NCBI GenBank assembly: GCA_005877655.1
Contig: VBOC01000149.1
Span: 3,264 to 11,023, forward strand
Origin: Ignavibacteria bacterium
GTDB taxonomy: Bacteria > Bacteroidota > Ignavibacteria > UBA10030 > SZUA-254
Direction: 5' to 3'
DNA length: 7,760 nucleotides
The position numbers were made by a program, and so were the translations under genes. Below the pieces are notes generated by a model. That model saw nothing but the letters and a program-made list of their open reading frames with translations, did no database searches and was not told the origin of the DNA. Below, one piece after another: positions 1 through 7,031 of the stretch (its first letter is position 1; each line of letters begins with the position of its first letter).

Positions 1-2037
1 CGGCTCAAACTCCGGCAGTTGTTGCTGCTGTTGATAAGGACGCTGCTGATCGTGCTCATCGTTCTGGCCTTTGCACGGCCCGCTCTTCACGGAACAATGT
101 TCGGGGGGTTCGGATCACACGCGAATTCAACAGTCGTCTTCATCCTGGACGACTCCTTCAGCTTGTCTGCCGCCGACGAGCGCGGGGAGTTATTTAAGCA
201 GGCGAAGGAAGCCATGAATCGGCTCGTCGAAATCCTCAAGGAGGGAGATGAGGCGTTTCTTATCCGTCTCTCTGATCTGCCGAAAGCTTCCGTCGAACCC
301 GCCACCCACGATTTCGCGGCGCTCAAGGCCGCCGTGGATGAGTCACAGGTCTCCGCCGTCCGTCGCCCCATGAGCGAGGCGATGCGGGCTGCGGGCCGCC
401 TTCTTCAAGTGTCGAAAAATGCGAACAAGGAAGTCTATATCGTCAGCGACATGCAGCGCACGCTCTTCCTCCAGAACCCCGGTTCCCGGCAGGGTGGGGA
501 CCTGGCCGACTCGACGTTCGATTCCCAGGTGAAATTCTTCCTCGTGGAACTCGGCTCGAAGCCCGTTGCAAATGTCGCGATCGACTCGATCGAAATCAGG
601 ACGCAAATCTTCGAACGGGAGAAGCCCGTCAGGATATTCGTGTCGGCGAGCAATTTCGGCCCCGTTGCCATCCATGACTACGTTACCAGCGTCTATCTGG
701 ACGGGAATCGCACGGCGCAGGGAAGCCTCTCTGCGGGTGCCTGGGGATCGGCGTCCAAGGAATTCAGCGCCACACCCAAGCGCGCCGGCTTCATCAAGGG
801 CTACGCGGAACTGGAGAGCGATGCGTTGGAACCTGACAACCGCAGGTTTTTTACTTTGTATGTCCCCGAACGCATCGGCGTCGCAATGGTCGCGAATTCG
901 CCCGCAGATACCCGATTCATCACTCTCGCGACTGAAGCGGGGAAAAGCGGAGAAAACCGGACGCTTCTCGATATTCAGCAAAGCTCCATCCAGAGATTTC
1001 CGTTTCTGAATATTGAGAACACGAATGTGCTCCTTCTCTCGAACGTCCCTTCGTTTTCATCCGGGGATGCGGACCGCATCGCACGCTATGTGAGGCGCGG
1101 CGGGGGCCTCATCCTCTTTCCGGGAAACGATATCCAGCCCGAAAATTATAACACGGTGTTGTTGCGGGCTCTCAACATCCCCCCGTTCGAGGGAATAACC
1201 AGGGCGGATGCCCAGGGCGGCCTCTCCTTCCAGAATGTGGATCTTGATCATCCGCTCTTCGCCACAATCTTTGAACCCCAGGATCAATCGAAACGCACAG
1301 GGACAGCCCGGATCGAGTCGCCCGCGATCACGAGCTTCGTCCAGAGGCAGACAGGGAAGCAGGGGCGGACCCTCATCTCCCTCACCGACGGAAGCGCGTT
1401 TCTCTCCGAATACAAAATCGGCGAGGGCAGGGTTCTCGTCTTTTCGGTCGCGCCGAGCCTGGCATGGTCCGACTTTCCTCTAAAAGGCCTCTTCGCACCT
1501 CTCGTGTATCGTTCGATGATCTACCTGTCATCGCTCGGCGAAGCTGTCCCGTCGTTCACGGTCGGGGAGGAGCCGACGGTCTCGGCGAAACGCTCGCAAT
1601 CAAATAACACCCAATACACGCTGGTGTCGCCCGACGGCTCGGCGGAACTGATCCGGCCCGCCGGCCAATCGGAGGGGATTGCCTCATCGGCCCTTTGGTT
1701 CAGGCTCAACCGGCTCTCGGCGCCCGGATTTTATGAAATCCGCGGCGGGGCCTCCCCCCTCACGGTCTTTGCAATGAATGTCGATCCCCGGGAATCCGAT
1801 CCGCGGAAGGTTTCGGCGGATGAGCTCGCGAAATTCTGGAAAAATGCCGCCATTAGTCCCTCCGCAGTGCGGTTGATTGCGCCGACCGATGAGCTCCAGT
1901 CGACTGTCCTGCAGCTGAGATTCGGCGTCGAACTCTGGAAACACTGCCTCGGGCTCGCGCTTGCGATGGCGCTTCTCGAGATGGCGGTCGCGCGAGACGC
2001 CAGGTCTGCTCAACAACCGTCGCCGGCGCTCTCATGA
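1..2037 (+). CDS. VWA/BatA-type membrane protein, 5' end cut by window edge
   Basis: The frame is open from base 1, so the gene begins upstream and at least 678 residues are visible. The first residues (RLKLRQLLLLLIRTLLIVL, then AFARP) match the conserved second membrane segment of BatA-domain proteins, so the TTG at 19 is internal and not the start. A von Willebrand A domain follows, with a MIDAS-like DxSxS motif at about residues 50-54 (counted from base 1) and a likely further metal-site Asp in YIVSD near residue 150. Around residues 341-377 there is a class I glutamine-amidotransferase-like stretch (LLLSNVPSF, then RRGGGLILFPG). A hydrophobic C-terminal helix lies near residues 645-662. 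This is the layout of large periplasm-facing VWA proteins often found beside MoxR ATPases and DUF58 proteins; those partners would be upstream and are not visible. The molecular role is unknown. The gene ends in an ATGA overlap with hflX. Confidence 0.88.
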   Translation, partial: RLKLRQLLLLLIRTLLIVLIVLAFARPALHGTMFGGFGSHANSTVVFILDDSFSLSAADERGELFKQAKEAMNRLVEILKEGDEAFLIRLSDLPKASVEPATHDFAALKAAVDESQVSAVRRPMSEAMRAAGRLLQVSKNANKEVYIVSDMQRTLFLQNPGSRQGGDLADSTFDSQVKFFLVELGSKPVANVAIDSIEIRTQIFEREKPVRIFVSASNFGPVAIHDYVTSVYLDGNRTAQGSLSAGAWGSASKEFSATPKRAGFIKGYAELESDALEPDNRRFFTLYVPERIGVAMVANSPADTRFITLATEAGKSGENRTLLDIQQSSIQRFPFLNIENTNVLLLSNVPSFSSGDADRIARYVRRGGGLILFPGNDIQPENYNTVLLRALNIPPFEGITRADAQGGLSFQNVDLDHPLFATIFEPQDQSKRTGTARIESPAITSFVQRQTGKQGRTLISLTDGSAFLSEYKIGEGRVLVFSVAPSLAWSDFPLKGLFAPLVYRSMIYLSSLGEAVPSFTVGEEPTVSAKRSQSNNTQYTLVSPDGSAELIRPAGQSEGIASSALWFRLNRLSAPGFYEIRGGASPLTVFAMNVDPRESDPRKVSADELAKFWKNAAISPSAVRLIAPTDELQSTVLQLRFGVELWKHCLGLALAMALLEMAVARDARSAQQPSPALS

Positions 2038-3317
2038 ACCTCGTCGAAACTGCCAAACGGGAAAACGCGATCGTCGTGGGATTGGTGACGGGAAGAATGG
2101 AGAGGCGGCAGGTGGAGGAGTACCTGGACGAGCTTGTTCTTCTTGCGGATACCGCCGGCGTCACGGTCCGGCATGCCGTGATTCAGGAACGCCAGCGGAT
2201 CGATGCCGCGCTCCTGATCGGCAAGGGCAAGGCGGAGGAAATCGGAGCCAGGGTCGAAGAGGAAAAAATCGACACCGTAATCTTCGATGACGATCTTTCG
2301 CCCGTTCAAATCCGTAACCTCGAAAAATTCATACCGTGCAAAATTATCGACCGGAGCGGGCTGATACTTCAGATTTTTGCGTTGCGCGCCAAGACGAAGG
2401 AAGCGATGACGCAGGTCGAGCTCGCGCAGCTTCAGTATCTCCTCCCCCGCCTCACGAGACAATGGACCCACCTTTCAAAACAATACGGCGGCGTCGGCAC
2501 GAAGGGACCCGGAGAACAGCAGATCGAAACCGACCGCCGCGCAATCCGCACCAGAATCAGCCATCTCAAGGAGAAGCTTGAGCGCATCAGCAAGGAACGG
2601 GAGGTACAGAGAAAAGGGAGGGAAAACCTGCCGCGGATCGCGATGGTCGGTTACACCAACGCGGGCAAGTCGACGCTCCTCCGGCTGATGTCCTCCGCCG
2701 ACGTACTGATTGAAGACCGGCTTTTCGCGACCCTCGACACGACGGTCCGGCTCGTTTCGATCGGGCCCGGGAAGAAAATACTGCTGTCGGACACGGTCGG
2801 GTTCATCCGCAAGCTTCCCTCCCACCTCATCGCCTCCTTTCGAAGCACGCTCGCGGAAACCGCGGAAGCCGATATCCTGCTGCACGTCGTCGATGTGAGC
2901 CATCCGGCGTTTCACGAACAGATCGAGGTCGTCAACGATACACTCAGCGAGCTTGAGGCGGCCGGCAAACCCACGATATTCGTATTCAATAAAATCGACA
3001 AGGTGACCGACCGGTCCATAGCCGCGGGACTTGCCGAGACGTACCGGCCGTCGGTCTTCATCTCGGCCCAAAGGGGCATCAACATCTCAACCTTGGAGGC
3101 ATCCCTCCTCGAGCTCCTTAATAAAGAAACCTCAGAACAGACCATCCTCGTGAAGCAATCGGATTACCGCACGATCGCCAAGCTGCACGAGTGGGCGGAA
3201 GTCCTGGGGAAGGAGTACGAGAACAACTCGGTGAAGGTGCGATTCCGGGTCAGCGGACGGAACAGCGAGCTCGTCAGAAGGCTGCTGGCTCAGAAGAAAC
3301 CCAGGATCGTTCCATGA
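2034..3317 (+). CDS. hflX: GTPase HflX
   Basis: This is a 427-residue TRAFAC-class GTPase of the Obg-HflX superfamily, complete and of normal length. HflX binds the 50S subunit and, in species studied, splits or rescues stalled ribosomes, especially under heat stress. The N-terminal HflX domain is seen in GKGKAEEI and the conserved GGVGTKGPGEQQIETDRR, followed by a coiled-coil linker. GTPase motifs are G1 GYTNAGKST (206-214), a G2 Thr in the ATLDTT segment, G3 DTVGF (253-257), G4 NKID (319-322) and G5 SAQ (344-346). The C-terminal extension ends in KKPRIVP. The ATG start overlaps the stop of the upstream VWA gene (ATGA) and has no clear Shine-Dalgarno sequence, so translation probably depends on coupling. 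Its own stop overlaps the next start in the same way. Confidence 0.97.
   Translation: MNLVETAKRENAIVVGLVTGRMERRQVEEYLDELVLLADTAGVTVRHAVIQERQRIDAALLIGKGKAEEIGARVEEEKIDTVIFDDDLSPVQIRNLEKFIPCKIIDRSGLILQIFALRAKTKEAMTQVELAQLQYLLPRLTRQWTHLSKQYGGVGTKGPGEQQIETDRRAIRTRISHLKEKLERISKEREVQRKGRENLPRIAMVGYTNAGKSTLLRLMSSADVLIEDRLFATLDTTVRLVSIGPGKKILLSDTVGFIRKLPSHLIASFRSTLAETAEADILLHVVDVSHPAFHEQIEVVNDTLSELEAAGKPTIFVFNKIDKVTDRSIAAGLAETYRPSVFISAQRGINISTLEASLLELLNKETSEQTILVKQSDYRTIAKLHEWAEVLGKEYENNSVKVRFRVSGRNSELVRRLLAQKKPRIVP
3303..3306 (+). promoter_or_regulatory. Shine-Dalgarno-like AGGA for the phosphatase gene
   Basis: AGGA lies inside the hflX 3' end, 7 bases before the ATG at 3314. It is the clearest ribosome-binding sequence in the forward operon and supports 3314 as the start, together with the ATGA overlap. 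Confidence 0.45.
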
Positions 3318-4114
3318 TCGACACGGCGATCGAAGCCGCCAGAGAGGCGGGCAAACTTCTCAGGCTGCATCTCGGAAGGGTAAAGGATATCCGGCAGAAA
3401 TCGGGGCAGGAAAAGAATCTTGTCACCGAGATCGACAGGCAGTCGGAGGAGGTGATAAAGCAAATCATCGGGCGCCGCCATCCCTCTCATTCCATTCTCG
3501 CCGAAGAGAGCGGAAGAAAAGGCGCGCCGGAATCGGAATTCACCTGGGTGATCGATCCCCTCGACGGGACGACGAACTACACGCACGCCTTCCCGGTGTT
3601 CTGCGTCTCGATTGCGGTCGAGCACTAGGGTGCAATCATCCTCGGGGTCATCTACGATCCAAACTTTGACGAGCTGTTCGTCGCCGAACGCGGGAAGGGC
3701 GCCTTTTTAAACGGCAAACGAATCCGGGTTTCCGGAATCGACTCTCTGATCCGGAGCCTGCTCGTCACGGGATTCCCCTACGACGTCGCCGAAAATCCGG
3801 GCCATGCGATCGAACATTTTGTCCGTTTCCTCACGCGCGCGCAGGCGGTCCGGCGAATGGGATCGGCGGCAATCGATCTGGCCTATACGGCGGCGGGCAG
3901 GTATGAAGGATTCTGGGAGGTTTCGCTCAATCCGTGGGACACTGCGGCAGGTGTTCTTCTCGTCGAGGAGGCGGGAGGACGGGTGACAAATTTTTCGGGG
4001 GGATCGTTCGACATCTATCAAAAAGCAATTCTCGCCACGAACGGACTGGTCCACGACGAGATGATTCGGATTCTTTCGCTCACAGAATCAGCGGCCGGAT
4101 CCGCGGCAGGCTGA
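3314..4114 (+). pseudogene. suhB: Inositol monophosphatase family gene, interrupted by one in-frame TAG
   Basis: Reading through one stop gives a 266-residue protein, the normal length for the family of Mg2+-dependent, Li+-sensitive phosphatases that release inositol or related alcohols from their monophosphates. All metal ligands are recognisable: Glu64 in AEES, Asp81 and Asp84 in IDPLDGTTNY, and Asp209 in NPWDTAAG. The TAG is codon 105, in the core after VFCVSIAVEH; relatives usually have Gln, Lys or Glu there, followed by a segment like the GAIILGVIYDP seen here. The frame is unchanged on both sides and no other damage is visible. As written, translation yields a 104-residue fragment lacking Asp209; ATG 3857 could restart only the C-terminal third. 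Options are a recent CAG-to-TAG nonsense mutation, a sequencing error, or amber suppression/recoding. The start overlaps the hflX stop (ATGA). SuhB is the closest match, but substrate cannot be told from sequence, and HisN- or CysQ-like roles remain possible. Confidence 0.85.
3626..3628 (+). other. In-frame amber codon inside the phosphatase gene
   Basis: TAG sits in the same frame as the ATG at 3314 and the terminal TGA at 4112-4114. The codons read GAG CAC TAG GGT GCA. Conserved inositol monophosphatase sequence continues directly on both sides, so this is a point interruption and not a frameshift or a gene boundary. I recognise no known readthrough context or downstream stem-loop. Confidence 0.9.
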
Positions 4115-4146
4115 CTTTTGCCCGCTCAATTCCTGGGCGTGATGCC
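4115..4146. other. Short convergent intergenic gap
   Basis: Only 32 bases separate the end of the forward phosphatase gene from the end of the reverse histidine kinase gene. A weak GCCC/GGGC pair is present (about 4120-4134), but it has no following T-run on either strand. I cannot call a terminator here. Confidence 0.6.
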
Positions 4147-6420
4147 TCATCCACGGTTGATCTTCTCCGAATTTCTTGGGATCGAAAAATAGAATGTGGC
4201 GCCCTGATCGACCGCCCCTTCGGCCCACGTCCGGCCGCCGTGGCGTTGAACGATCCGGCGGACGTTCGCGAGGCCGATGCCGACGCCTTCAAAATCCTCC
4301 GAACGGTGCAGCCGTTGAAAGACGCCGAAAAGTTTATCCTTGTACTCCATATCGAATCCTACCCCGTTATCCCGGACATAGAAACCGGCTTCGTGATCAT
4401 TGTCCTGGGCGCAGCCGATCTCGATGACCGCCTCGGGGCGCGTGCGGGTATACTTCAGGGCGTTTGAAATCAGGTTTGTGAAGACCAGCCCGAGAAGGGA
4501 GGGGTCCCCCTGAATTATGGGAAGGGGGCCAATTCTCCAATCGATCTTCCGGCCCTTCGCATCCATCTCCAAAGACCGGATCGACTCGCGGACCAGGGCC
4601 TCCGTCTCCACGGTCGTCGAGCGCACCTCGACGCGCCCCATCCGTGAAAACACCAGGAGCTCGTCGATCAGCCTCGCCATCCGCCCGGCGGAATCGGAGA
4701 TGACATTCAGGTAATGGAGGCTCTTTTCGCCGAGAAGATCGTGGATCTCGTTCCGGAGGAGGTCGACAAATCCGTCGATATGACGGAGGGGCGCCCTCAA
4801 ATCGTGCGAAACGGAATAACTGAATGATTCCAGTTCCGTGTTGACGATGCGGAGTTCCAGGAGCCGTCGTTGAAGTTCGTTTGCGAGCAGCCGGAGTTCC
4901 TCTTCCCTTCTTCTCTGATCGCTCATATCGCGGGTAATCCTCGCGAATCCAAGAAGAGTTCCGTCCCCATCCCTCAGCGCGGTGACGACGACGCTGGCCC
5001 AGTAGCGTGAGCCGTTTTTCCGCACGCGCCAGCCTTCCTCCTCGCTTCTGCCGTCGCGGATCGCAGAGTTCAGGATGAGCCCCGGCTTCTCCTTACGCTC
5101 CTCTTCCGGGAAGAAGACCGAGAAGTGCCGGCCGAGAATTTCCGACGCCTCATACCCATCGACATGCTTCGCTCCTTCGTTCCAACTGACCACGTTTCCG
5201 TTGTGGTCGAGCATGAGGATCGCATAATCCTTTACTCCTTCCACCAGCACTCTGAATCGTTCTTCGAAGCTCCGGGATATTGCTTCGGCGCGCTTCCGCT
5301 CATCGATCTCATTCCGAAGGATCTCGTTGGCTTTCGCAAGGTCAGCCGTCCTCTCGTTCACCCGTGCCTCCAGGAGGCTGTAACCGATGTGTAATTCGCG
5401 ATCGGCGCGCCGGTAATCGTCGATCGCAGAGGCGAGGACCAATCCCATCACCGTGACGATACCGAGAAACGACTGCAGGGATGAAAGTCCGGCTTGGGCG
5501 GGGGCTCCGGTGAAGGGACCGCGTAAGTTCACGGTGCTCTCAAGGGCAAACACGAAAAGCGAGAGGATCCAGAGCGTCATCCCCCTTTGTCCGAACCGAA
5601 ATCCCGCCCATAAGATGAAGGGCATGACAACGTACGGCAACGGATACGTAATACCCGGCAGTTGGAGCGGCCAGCCGAAGACGATCTGGAATGCCAGAAT
5701 CGAGAGGACGGCCAGGCCCGCCCCCTCCAGGACGCGGACCGGATTCCATCTGGGCCGGACAAATCCGGACCAGGCCATCAGGAAAGGTGTGAGAAGAATG
5801 ACCCCCGTCGCATCTCCCAGCCACCAGGTCCACCACAAAGGGCCGAAGTTCCACCACTTCGCGAAGCCGCCAAAACAGACCCCCGTGACGCCAAAAGTCG
5901 GGGCCACGCAGCACGTCAGAATCTCGATCATGACAAACGTGATAACATACTTCGCGCTGCGCAGGAAATCCACGCCGCCTCCGAATTTTCGAACCAGCGC
6001 GGCACCGAGGAGAGCTTGCAGTGTCGAGCCGGCGGCGATCAATGACGCCGCCCCGAGTGCATCGATGGAGAACGGGTCGGTTATGCCGGAGAAGAATGAG
6101 GAATTTGCAATGAACGAACCGAGCGCGACCCCCGGCCAGGCCCCCGGACCGCAGAGCAGGATTGCCGCCAGCGCGATCCCCGACGGCGGCCAGACCACGG
6201 AAATATTTCCGGGGGGTATGGCCATGCGGAAACCCAGTTTCGCCGTCCCGGCATAGGCGACCGCGATCGCGATGACGTTGAGGAGTTCGGCCGGAATGCC
6301 GACCCCATCCGGATTAGCGAAGAGGAGAGCCGATGCGGATGAAGAGAGCCCCCTCGGGGAGAGCCTCGACATGATAGAGGGAGCCCAGGATCGCCGCCGA
6401 GCAGAAGAAGAGGAGCGCAT
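4147..6420 (-). CDS. MASE1-PAS sensor histidine kinase
   Basis: This membrane-bound sensor kinase autophosphorylates on His and passes the phosphate to a response regulator. From the first ATG it has 757 residues. A MASE1 multi-helix membrane sensor spans about 45-335 (signature PPGNISVVWPPSGIALA). A coiled-coil linker (about 335-380) leads to a PAS/PAC domain (about 380-500, with VVSWNEGAKHVDGYEASEILG). The HisKA domain (about 525-595) has the phosphoacceptor His539 in SYSVSHDLRAPLRHIDGF, a phytochrome-like subtype. The HATPase domain (about 645-752) has the N box NLISNALKY, DNGVGFD and GVGIGLANV. The start is uncertain. An in-frame stop lies at 6424-6426, so it can only be ATG 6420 (GAAGG 9 bases upstream) or ATG 6372 (no ribosome-binding sequence). 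The first 35 or so residues are Ser/Arg-rich and look like out-of-frame sequence of the upstream gene, which this frame overlaps. There is no response regulator nearby, and the signal sensed is unknown. Confidence 0.93.
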   Translation of the reverse strand: MRSSSSARRRSWAPSIMSRLSPRGLSSSASALLFANPDGVGIPAELLNVIAIAVAYAGTAKLGFRMAIPPGNISVVWPPSGIALAAILLCGPGAWPGVALGSFIANSSFFSGITDPFSIDALGAASLIAAGSTLQALLGAALVRKFGGGVDFLRSAKYVITFVMIEILTCCVAPTFGVTGVCFGGFAKWWNFGPLWWTWWLGDATGVILLTPFLMAWSGFVRPRWNPVRVLEGAGLAVLSILAFQIVFGWPLQLPGITYPLPYVVMPFILWAGFRFGQRGMTLWILSLFVFALESTVNLRGPFTGAPAQAGLSSLQSFLGIVTVMGLVLASAIDDYRRADRELHIGYSLLEARVNERTADLAKANEILRNEIDERKRAEAISRSFEERFRVLVEGVKDYAILMLDHNGNVVSWNEGAKHVDGYEASEILGRHFSVFFPEEERKEKPGLILNSAIRDGRSEEEGWRVRKNGSRYWASVVVTALRDGDGTLLGFARITRDMSDQRRREEELRLLANELQRRLLELRIVNTELESFSYSVSHDLRAPLRHIDGFVDLLRNEIHDLLGEKSLHYLNVISDSAGRMARLIDELLVFSRMGRVEVRSTTVETEALVRESIRSLEMDAKGRKIDWRIGPLPIIQGDPSLLGLVFTNLISNALKYTRTRPEAVIEIGCAQDNDHEAGFYVRDNGVGFDMEYKDKLFGVFQRLHRSEDFEGVGIGLANVRRIVQRHGGRTWAEGAVDQGATFYFSIPRNSEKINRG

Positions 6421-6892
6421 AGGTCAACGCCTTCGCGAACCCGGTGTATCGTTCCGATTGCAACAAGAGAAGCGCTGATCCGAACGCAAGCAGACAGAGC
6501 GCCACGGAGGGATGGGCGTCGTCGAGGTCGGCCGCGGCTCCCATCGCAGCAGACCCCTGTGCGGCGGCACTCATGCCGAGGAGATACTGCAGGACGAGGA
6601 CAAGACCGATGAGTGAGACAACAGCGGCAAGCAGCTGAGTGATGACCCGGCTCCGGCGTGCCGATTTGCCGAGCCCTGGTATCAGGACTGCAACCCCGGA
6701 AATGACAAACGCAAACGCGACACCCGGGGGCATCGTACTTCCTCCCGTGGATACGGCGGGAACGAATTGCACGCCGAACCAGCGTGAGAGCAGGGCGGCA
6801 ATCCCAACACTGACGCCCACCACGCTCCCCGCGAGTGTAATCAGAAAGAACGTTCGGTCCGATTCTGTGTGCTCAACTATCGGCTTGGGCAT
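6314..6892 (-). CDS. Five-helix membrane protein resembling a histidine-kinase sensory region
   Basis: The protein has 192 residues from ATG 6892; TTG 6898 in frame would add two. Helices are predicted by eye at about 14-36, 57-74, 84-106, 129-145 and 154-173. An internal duplication is visible. Residues 55-109 (PPGVAFAFVISGVAVL, then LIGLVLVLQYLLG) resemble residues 127-177 (HPSVALCLLAFGSALLLL, then AAILGSLYHVEA). This repeat is typical of the N-terminal membrane part of many PAS-type sensor kinases, where a further copy usually follows; here the protein stops at TAA 6314. No enzymatic or signalling domain is present. The 3' end overlaps the kinase frame by 107 bases (59 if the kinase starts at 6372). 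It may be a separate sensor subunit, or the N-terminus of a once longer protein cut by a frameshift or recombination. The low-complexity Ala/Gly stretch at 107-123 is probably a loop. Confidence 0.72.
   Translation of the reverse strand: MPKPIVEHTESDRTFFLITLAGSVVGVSVGIAALLSRWFGVQFVPAVSTGGSTMPPGVAFAFVISGVAVLIPGLGKSARRSRVITQLLAAVVSLIGLVLVLQYLLGMSAAAQGSAAMGAAADLDDAHPSVALCLLAFGSALLLLQSERYTGFAKALTYALLFFCSAAILGSLYHVEALPEGALFIRIGSPLR
6430..6434 (-). promoter_or_regulatory. Candidate ribosome-binding site for the histidine kinase
   Basis: On the reverse strand GAAGG lies 9 bases before ATG 6420, inside the upstream membrane-protein gene. It favours 6420 over 6372 if the kinase is translated on its own. 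The match is short and could be chance. Confidence 0.3.
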
Positions 6893-6898
6893 CCCCAA

Positions 6899-6927
6899 AA
6901 TATAAAAGGAGGCAGCGGAAAAGTCAA
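6899..6927 (-). promoter_or_regulatory. Candidate promoter for membrane protein and kinase, leaderless layout
   Basis: On the reverse strand, TTGACT (6922-6927), a 17-base spacer and TATATT (6899-6904) form a near-consensus housekeeping promoter. The -10 box ends 6 bases before ATG 6892, so transcription would begin at or within a base or so of that ATG. No Shine-Dalgarno sequence precedes the ATG, consistent with a leaderless mRNA. The -10 region also reads TATATTTT, close to the Bacteroidota-type TAnnTTTG element. Confidence 0.5.
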
Positions 6928-7030
6928 GGGTGCTCTGGACCTCTCGTAGGTCGCCGGAAAGGGCAGTTTGGAAATTGGGTTTTCACGCGGGGATGCCGGT
7001 TTGCAGAATTTTTGTTTCCCCGGATGCCGG
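6928..7030. other. Intergenic region upstream of the membrane protein
   Basis: These roughly 100 bases lie between the ferredoxin stop and the candidate promoter. I see no gene, RNA or convincing terminator. The only structure is a short direct repeat that also touches the ferredoxin stop codon. Confidence 0.5.
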
Positions 7031-7031
7031 T
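6991..7031. repeat. Two 10-base direct repeats, GGATGCCGGT
   Basis: The identical decamer GGATGCCGGT occurs at 6991-7000 and 7022-7031, 31 bases apart start to start (about three helical turns). The second copy touches the last base of the ferredoxin stop codon. It could be a pair of regulator sites or chance. Confidence 0.3.

Noticed and set aside
19..21. TTG at 19 as the start of the VWA protein
   Set aside because: The frame is open to base 1 and the residues before it (RLKLRQ) are part of the conserved BatA-type segment, so the gene starts outside the window.
343..981. 212-residue reverse-strand frame opposite the VWA gene
   Set aside because: It is antisense to recognisable VWA sequence, Arg/Asp-rich and without domain or start signals.
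3857..4114. Separate small gene downstream of the amber codon
   Set aside because: It contains only the last third of the inositol monophosphatase fold and lacks Glu64, Asp81 and Asp84, so it is the tail of the interrupted gene and not an independent gene.
4115..4146. Bidirectional terminator between the convergent genes
   Set aside because: Only a 4-base GCCC/GGGC stem with a long loop is present, and no T-run follows on either strand.
5453..6256. 267-residue open frame on the forward strand opposite the histidine kinase
   Set aside because: It lies antisense to well-conserved kinase domains, its translation is Pro/Arg-rich with no recognisable domain, and long shadow frames are expected at this GC content.
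6985..7021. Terminator hairpin after the ferredoxin gene
   Set aside because: GGGGA and TCCCC can pair, but the stem is about 5 bases with a loop over 20 bases and no T-run in the needed direction.
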